Shown here piece after piece: positions 54,615 through 64,000 of a stretch of 64,000 nt of DNA. Both the position numbers and the translations under genes were made by a program. Source of the stretch: Salvia splendens (taxonomy: Eukaryota; Streptophyta; Magnoliopsida; Lamiales; Lamiaceae); NCBI RefSeq assembly GCF_004379255.2, contig NC_056038.1, forward strand, positions 7,912,729 to 7,976,728, written 5' to 3'. Numbering within the stretch: the first letter of the stretch is position 1; each line of letters begins with the position of its first letter. The notes under the pieces were generated by a model. It did no database searches. It was not told the origin of the DNA and saw nothing but the letters and a program-made list of their open reading frames with translations.

Positions 54615-55577
54615 GAGGGATGTCAATGTAATCCGGAACCTGCGGGCCGGCCCGAATAACCCGATAAAAATATAGGGGTAGGGTTGTAAATTCGTAGCCC
54701 GAAATTAAAATCGGGTCATTCGGGCTGACCCGTTCGGGTTGTCGGGTTAGGCGGGCTGACCCGTTCAGGTTACGGGTCGGCCCGTCGGGTTGAAGGCTTC
54801 TGCACAACGAGCAGTTTTTGTAATGGTCACAACTTTCTCTACAAAGCTCCGATTGAGGCGTACAATATATCCACGCGAAGCTTTTTTGAAGATGAAGAGA
54901 ATGATATGCATTATGGGTTTATCAGACTTCAAAATCGCGAGATACATTGACTCAAACAAGGCTGCTGCGCATCCACATAAAGATAAATTATTATTTGACT
55001 TATTTACAACTGGAATGAATTAAATTTGACCAATCATAATTCAAGAAAACTTAGAGTTACTCCAATTAGCTAGCATCTTGATAATTCACTCTTTAACAAT
55101 TCAAAATATTTTTGTTACATCTACGATGCACCTCTCACGTTATGAAAATTTTATTCAATTTTCTACGAATTGATTTATGTTTGAATTTTGAAACAAAGTG
55201 TTGATTTATGTTTTAAATACATAAACATACTATTGATAGATATTTTGTAAATAATTATGTAATGAATAAGTTATTTAAATTTAAATAACTTAATCTTTTT
55301 AAAAAATATTAAAGAAAATTAAAAATTTGTATTTCATTGTTGAATGATTAATTAAAAATATGTATATAATTAAAGAAAATTTAAATACGTATTATTTTTT
55401 TTGAAAATATTAAAAGAATTAAAAATAAGCATTGGCCCGAATAACCCGGTGGGTTAGCCCGAAACCCGAAAGGTTAGGGTTAGGGTCGAACTTTTATAAC
55501 CGAAAAAAATCATAACCTGAATAGCCCGTACCCGAATGGCCAGACAACCAGAACGGATTGGCCTGATTGACATCCCT
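54615..55577. mobile_element. DNA transposon, Mutator-like by target-site length (963 bp)
   Basis: The 9-bp duplication AACCTTGAC lies at 54606-54614 and 55578-55586. The termini are GAGGGATGTCAATGTAAT and (inward from the right) AGGGATGTCAATCAGG. Both ends are rich in GGGTT/CCCGA motifs (CGGGTTGTCGGGTTAGG; GGTTAGGGTTAGGG). A 78-codon open frame (54790-55023) in the middle has no recognised domain and could be captured sequence. No transposase is present. Confidence 0.75.
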
Positions 55578-55586
55578 AACCTTGAC

Positions 55587-57208
55587 TATCTTATCATTTG
55601 CATATTTCATACTCCATCCATTCATATTACTCGCACTTTTGATTTTAGGTCCTATATAATTTGTGATTGATTTTTTAGTGTAATTAAATTAGTATTCTAA
55701 ATATAATTGAGAGATCACTTACTAAAGGAACACTTAATTAAATCAGGAGTATTACTTTTGTTTGACTATGTACTGTATTGCAGACTTTTCAAGTAATATT
55801 CATATAGAGATATAGTTATCCACAATGTTTTAAAATTCTTATCAGATAAGTCGATTCAATCGTCGCACCTTATTCAATCCGATTTTAGCATAAAAATAAC
55901 TTGAATATTCTTTTCTTTCTTACTTTTAATTTGTTGTTAAGATATTTTGATAAAACAATTATTTAATATTCGATCTTATGGATGGTCTCAATCCGACCAG
56001 TTGAATCATGAATCGATAACTTCGTCGAGTAACTATCATTGGATTTTTAAAAAATTGATTATATACAACACATTTATCAACCAACTATAAATACTTCCAA
56101 AATAAATTTATGAAACCTAACAAACATTGAAAGTCTTGGAATCATGGGAAAAGGTAGCATATACTAGCATTTAATTTATTTTTGTTCTTTATAATCTTGT
56201 GAGCACTTTGGAATCTGACAGATCAGTTACACCCTGTATGAGATTATTAACTAATGCTGTTTAATTATAAATCTGAAAATTAAAAAAAAGAAATGGTGTA
56301 AAAATTGGACGAGTCTACCTTGTAGAATATGTGGGGCTAGACTATCCAATTAAAGATTATTTAAATGTAACTCATGCTTGCCGGCGCATTTAAAAGTGAC
56401 ACAAACTGACTAATTAACGCCTCATTTAGAAGTTTTACTAATACTACTATTAAATGAACGCCGTTTTTGACTTCTGCCTTTGATATGCATTAAGTAAGTA
56501 AGACTATTGACGATCAATTATCACAGCCTTCGCTTGCAAATATTTTTACTCAAATTTCAATGACTGAAATTTACGTAACTCTATTTTTTTCATTTTGGTA
56601 TTTATCACGAGTAATCCAAATCTATACGTAATAAATTTTAACCATTTTTCCTAATTTTCTTTTACTTTAGTACTAGTTTTATATTTAAAAGTAGTATATT
56701 TTTTCGTATATTATCACTACTTTCGTTGGCGGAGAAATTGATTTGGTAGCAGTATATGATAGATTACATTTTTCAGTGGTTGGCATTTTTAAATAAAAAT
56801 TTTTTTATATTGGAGATGCAACGGATTTGGATTATGACGGCCACGAGAAAGGCGTGTAGTACGTGAAATTAGTGTTTGTTTGTGTGCAAATAGTAAATAA
56901 ATATTAAACGTAATTGTTTTGATAAAGAAATGATTTATTACCATGACGGCTTGTGTTATTCTGTTCTTCGTGTTTGGTCAAGCCGTCAAGGTACTGACCA
57001 CTTGCCTTATTTATTATGAATAATGCGTTCATAGATTTATTTTGAAAAAAATTAATTAAACCAACCATTCAAATAACATTTTTTATATACAAACTTTTAA
57101 TATGCGCATATAATAAAAACCTACAAAATCGAGTTGAATACATTTCCGGTGACAAATAGCCTAAGGAACTAGGTTTCCGACTTAACGGTGGTACTCTCAG
57201 CTACAATA
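55587..57208. other. Intergenic, no gene seen
   Basis: About 1.6 kb of AT-rich sequence. No coding, RNA or transposon signature that I can support. Confidence 0.4.
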
Positions 57209-57980
57209 CTAGTACCAGTGGACAGAATCCTCAATAGCAACTTTACCCACCTTCCTTCTCAGTGAGACGCCGGCGGAGGATTGGGAAGTACCGCCGGCGC
57301 CGTAGGTGAGAACAGATGTGACGTGGCAGTCCTGCCAGCTGAGATATTTGAGGTCGTCTTTCACTTCCTTCAGGGTTAAGCTTGCATCTCCAGATACGCC
57401 GTCTAGCAGACTCGACCGCTGGAGATCCATCAACTCCATTGTTGAAACCATTTCCATCAGAGTCGCCTGAATCACATTCCAAATCGTAAAAACAAATCAA
57501 AACACTACCAATTTAAAGAGGTGACAGTAGAAATGAGTGTAGTAGTCGTGCCTTTGGAGCTTCGATCTTTTTGAACCCATGCATGCTCATGACCTGCCAA
57601 AGAAAATGCGAGTAGATTCAGCCCCAAAATCTCGGTAAATCTCACCGATGGACAAATTAAAAGCAATTGCAGAACTAAAAATCAAATCCAGAGCGCACTT
57701 AAAATTGAACTCATACCACCAATAGATTTAGGATCGGGTGAAAAGAGAAATGCAAAAATGAACACAACTGAGGAACAATGGCAGTGATTTATGTAAAAAT
57801 TGAAACAATGACGATGCGCGGTTTCACCTCGCGAAGTTGACGAACGGTGAGAGACAGATCGCGGTCGTCAATGAAATCGAGGTAATCTTCTACATCAAGC
57901 TTCTTCCTCTTCCAACCTTCGCCGTCTCCCAAAACTTCCATCACTATCTTGCAACCTTCCCCGTCTCCCAAAGCTTCCAT
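57209..57980 (-). CDS. Small plant-specific protein of unknown function (150 aa)
   Basis: Three exons on the minus strand: 57828-57980, 57552-57593 and 57209-57466, giving 51 + 14 + 85 codons. The conserved core is LDVEDYLDFIDDRDLSLTVR, QLREVMSMHGFKKIEAPK, then DLQRSSLLDGVSG and LKYLSWQDCHVTSV. I recall this layout from small plant proteins carrying a domain of unknown function (possibly DUF7787; not checked). The second intron uses a GC donor (AAAG/GCACGA) with a normal AG acceptor (ATTCAG/GCG). The N-terminus contains a 13-residue near-duplicate (MEALGDGEGCK... / MEVLGDGEGWK...). An ATG one codon upstream (57983) is an alternative start. A TATATATA-type box lies near 58045. Confidence 0.75.
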
Positions 57981-57983
57981 CAC

Positions 57984-58488
57984 TCACCGCCTGCGTGCGT
58001 GTGTGTGAGAAGTGATATTCGCGTGTTCAGTAAAGGTAGATTTCGCTATATATACGCAAAAAATGCACGGGAAAGAAATTACAACAGTGAGCAATTCGTT
58101 ACAGATTACCACATATTTTCTTCTATTGTTTGATATGAAATATATTCACAACTTTTTAGTTACGACATCTTCTATTTCAATCCAATTATATATTCATTAC
58201 TTATATTTGAAAACTCATTTGTCACCTCAATCCATGAACATTTAAATCGACATATAAAACAGAGAACCTCAAAAAGGGGCACCAAATAATCGACAGACTA
58301 TTGGAAAAACTAATCCGAATGTATGCCAACAATTTGAGTGAATTTCCTAGACAAGAATCACATCTGAATCAATGCGTGACAGAACAACAAAACCAGAAAG
58401 ATGCAAGGATGTCCTGGTCTGTGAGACGGCATAGATTCTAGACGAGACAAGGGACAATGGTGGAAACAATCTCGCTTCAGCAAGTTCC
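57984..58488. other. Promoter of the small gene and 3' UTR of RUVBL1
   Basis: The first part holds the minus-strand TATA region (CGTATATATAGCG at about 58043-58055). The upper part should hold the RUVBL1 3' UTR. No further gene is seen. Confidence 0.4.
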
Positions 58489-62200
<3,712 letters not shown>

Positions 62201-63114
62201 TCCTTATTTCCTTCTCCTTTCTTTACGAGCTGAGCTCCCTTGCTCTCCCTCACACACTAAATTCTGTTTTCCTGCTAATTTCACACAATAAGCTTCTGCC
62301 GCTGTAGTAGACGTAGGGAGGGAGGCGGAGTTGGATGTGTAGTTTTTGTTTATTTCAAAATAACACTAAAAAAAGTTTCAGAGAAAATGAAAAATGTTCT
62401 ATTTGGTGTTGGGCTGTTCCCGGGCCCGAGGCCCATGTGGTATAAATGCCGATCACATTATCCCTTCTGATTTCACTCTCTGTCTCGTAAGGCATTCCTT
62501 TTTTTGTTACTCCTAGTATTTTATTTGATGTAGTGTTATTTTATTAGTTGAATGAAGAGAAATAATAATGTTCCATTTAAGAATACATCTCAAAAATAAA
62601 TGAATCGTTTTATAGGGGACCAAGGGAGTATGTCACGCATCGGTCGAATTGCAAAATTAAATTCACGGATGATATGCAATTTCCTCCTGCTAAGTTTCGA
62701 ATTGCGATTATAATTTGGTCAATAAAGCCTTTAATCATTTTTTGTATTTCCCAATTTTTATAAACTAATGAGATAATAACAAGAATTCATCAACCATTCT
62801 AGGAAGTATTTATCCCGAGAATGGGGTTTTCAATTCTCCTAACACATTGTATAAGTTCCAAAATCAAACAACACGCATTTGATCATTCCATATATATCTT
62901 CCAAACTATCTCCACCGCCCAATTGAGTGTTGAAGTGGTATCCTAATTTGAACAAAATAGATATACATTTCATTTCATCGCTAAAAAGCTTTTTTTCATG
63001 GCCTAATTCCTAGCATGAGACAGATCAATTGGTATCATACTGTAAGAAACTTCCATTTTCAGCTGCAACTGTTAACACCCATTCCCCTGGCACGAGGCCT
63101 AGAAATGAGGCGGT
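62201..63114. other. RUVBL1 promoter side and 3' flank of the membrane-protein gene
   Basis: The first about 300 bp should hold the RUVBL1 5' UTR and promoter. The remainder is AT-rich, with the 3' UTR of the minus-strand gene ending near 63000. A GGGAGTAT motif near 62624 may be a decayed MITE end. Confidence 0.4.
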
Positions 63115-63809
63115 CTAGAATGTGGTAGCCCAACGTCGTTCTCTCCATCTGATGATCTCTACAATAACAGAAGCTCCACTCATCGCCACGCCAAATCCAG
63201 CAAATGTGGATAGAAGGATCGATACAACAGGTTGCACATGAATCTACACTCATATAACATTGCAATTGCATATCTCAGGCCGCAAGAAATCAAGAATAAT
63301 ATAGCCTAAAACCTGTTCAAGACTGGTTCAAGCCATGGAATGCAAAATCTGCATTACGAAAATGAATTTCTTACCACGTTGTAGAATATATGGGCGAAGA
63401 GGACAACAAGAATGAACTGGCATGATGCATATGCCCACACAAATCTTCTCTTCACTGCAAGATATTAAAGAATGCTTAGCTCTTTCTGGCGGAGATTTGA
63501 TAATTAGCTTTTACTAATTAGCAGCGCCAGCATTACTCTCTTTTTGGACTGAGAATTAGAAATACCCATAGCTGAAGATGTCATGGATGAGAGGAGGCCA
63601 AGCACACAAGAAACTGGAAGTGATATAGCAATTGCACTGGACTTCAAGTTCTTAACCTGCATCATAAACAAACTTAGTTAATAGTGAACTATATGCTGTG
63701 CTTGGTCTCCAGAAAATAAATTCCACGCGACCTTACCAGTAGCTGCTCGAGAAAACAGAAGTAGGCTAGCATACCAACAATGACAAGAATAGGCAATTCC
63801 TGCCAAATT
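63115..63809 (-). CDS. Multi-pass membrane protein of unknown function, 3' part
   Basis: The last four coding exons on the minus strand are 63737-63809, 63566-63656, 63375-63454 and 63115-63243, with GT-AG introns and matching phases. They encode hydrophobic segments IWQELPILVIVGMLAYFCFL, AIAISLPVSCVLGLLSSM, RFVWAYASCQFILVVLFAHI and VVSILLSTFAGFGVAMSGAS, and a basic end RWRERRWATTF. This gives about four membrane spans. The exon at 63737 begins in the middle of a codon, so upstream exons lie beyond it, in 63810-64000 or past the window end; I could not place one. I recognise it only as a plant transmembrane protein of unknown function. Confidence 0.65.
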
Positions 63810-64000
63810 CTGCATTGAAGAAACAAAACAGACACGGTTACACTCGCATACAAAAGATAACATATTAGGTGTTCGTTGCTTATACAAGGCAGTGCGCCAA
63901 ACAATATGTGTGTGATATGCAGACTGCAGTATCTCAGATGCAGGAAAGGAAGGGAAAATGGTCAAATCACATTTCTCATAGTTTTCAATGCTCTTTGTAT

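Overview
This is plant nuclear DNA, from a eudicot angiosperm. It carries intron-rich plant genes (chloroplast HDS/IspG, an ER protein disulfide isomerase, a PIP2 aquaporin, a RuvB-like ATPase) with GT-AG and a few GC-AG introns, separated by AT-rich spacers full of Ty1/copia, PIF/Harbinger, hAT and Stowaway-type elements and SINE-like inserts. I cannot name the species. All exon coordinates were read by eye from splice sites, frame closure and family similarity; no database search was run.

Layout. 0.6-7.3 kb: an old, broken Ty1/copia element on the minus strand. 10.2-18.3 kb: a three-layer nest, in which a PIF/Harbinger element with a transposase pseudogene was split by a small non-autonomous LTR element, which was later split by a young full-length copia element. 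18.7-28.1 kb: a run of PIF/Harbinger elements around and inside a dead PIP2 aquaporin gene; one of them is itself split by an hAT-like insert carrying a Stowaway MITE. 30.0-32.6 kb: a second nest (SINE, hAT, Harbinger derivative, and a 73-bp tandem array with higher-order structure). 33.9-37.5 kb: an intact 12-exon PDI gene. 38.3-39.0 kb: another Harbinger deletion derivative. 40.1-45.5 kb: a very young copia element inserted exactly at the start codon of a small proline-rich membrane protein gene, whose ATG was rebuilt by the target-site duplication. 48.3-63.8 kb: the gene-rich end, all on the minus strand: IspG (19 exons), a small plant-specific gene, RUVBL1 (12 exons), and the 3' part of a multi-pass membrane protein gene that runs off the window.

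The resident genes are unrelated housekeeping genes (plastid isoprenoid synthesis, ER folding, chromatin/snoRNP ATPase) and form no pathway together. What the window mainly records is transposon stratigraphy: insertion boundaries with target-site duplications allow the order of events to be read in several places, and at least seven PIF/Harbinger copies lie between 10.1 and 39.0 kb.
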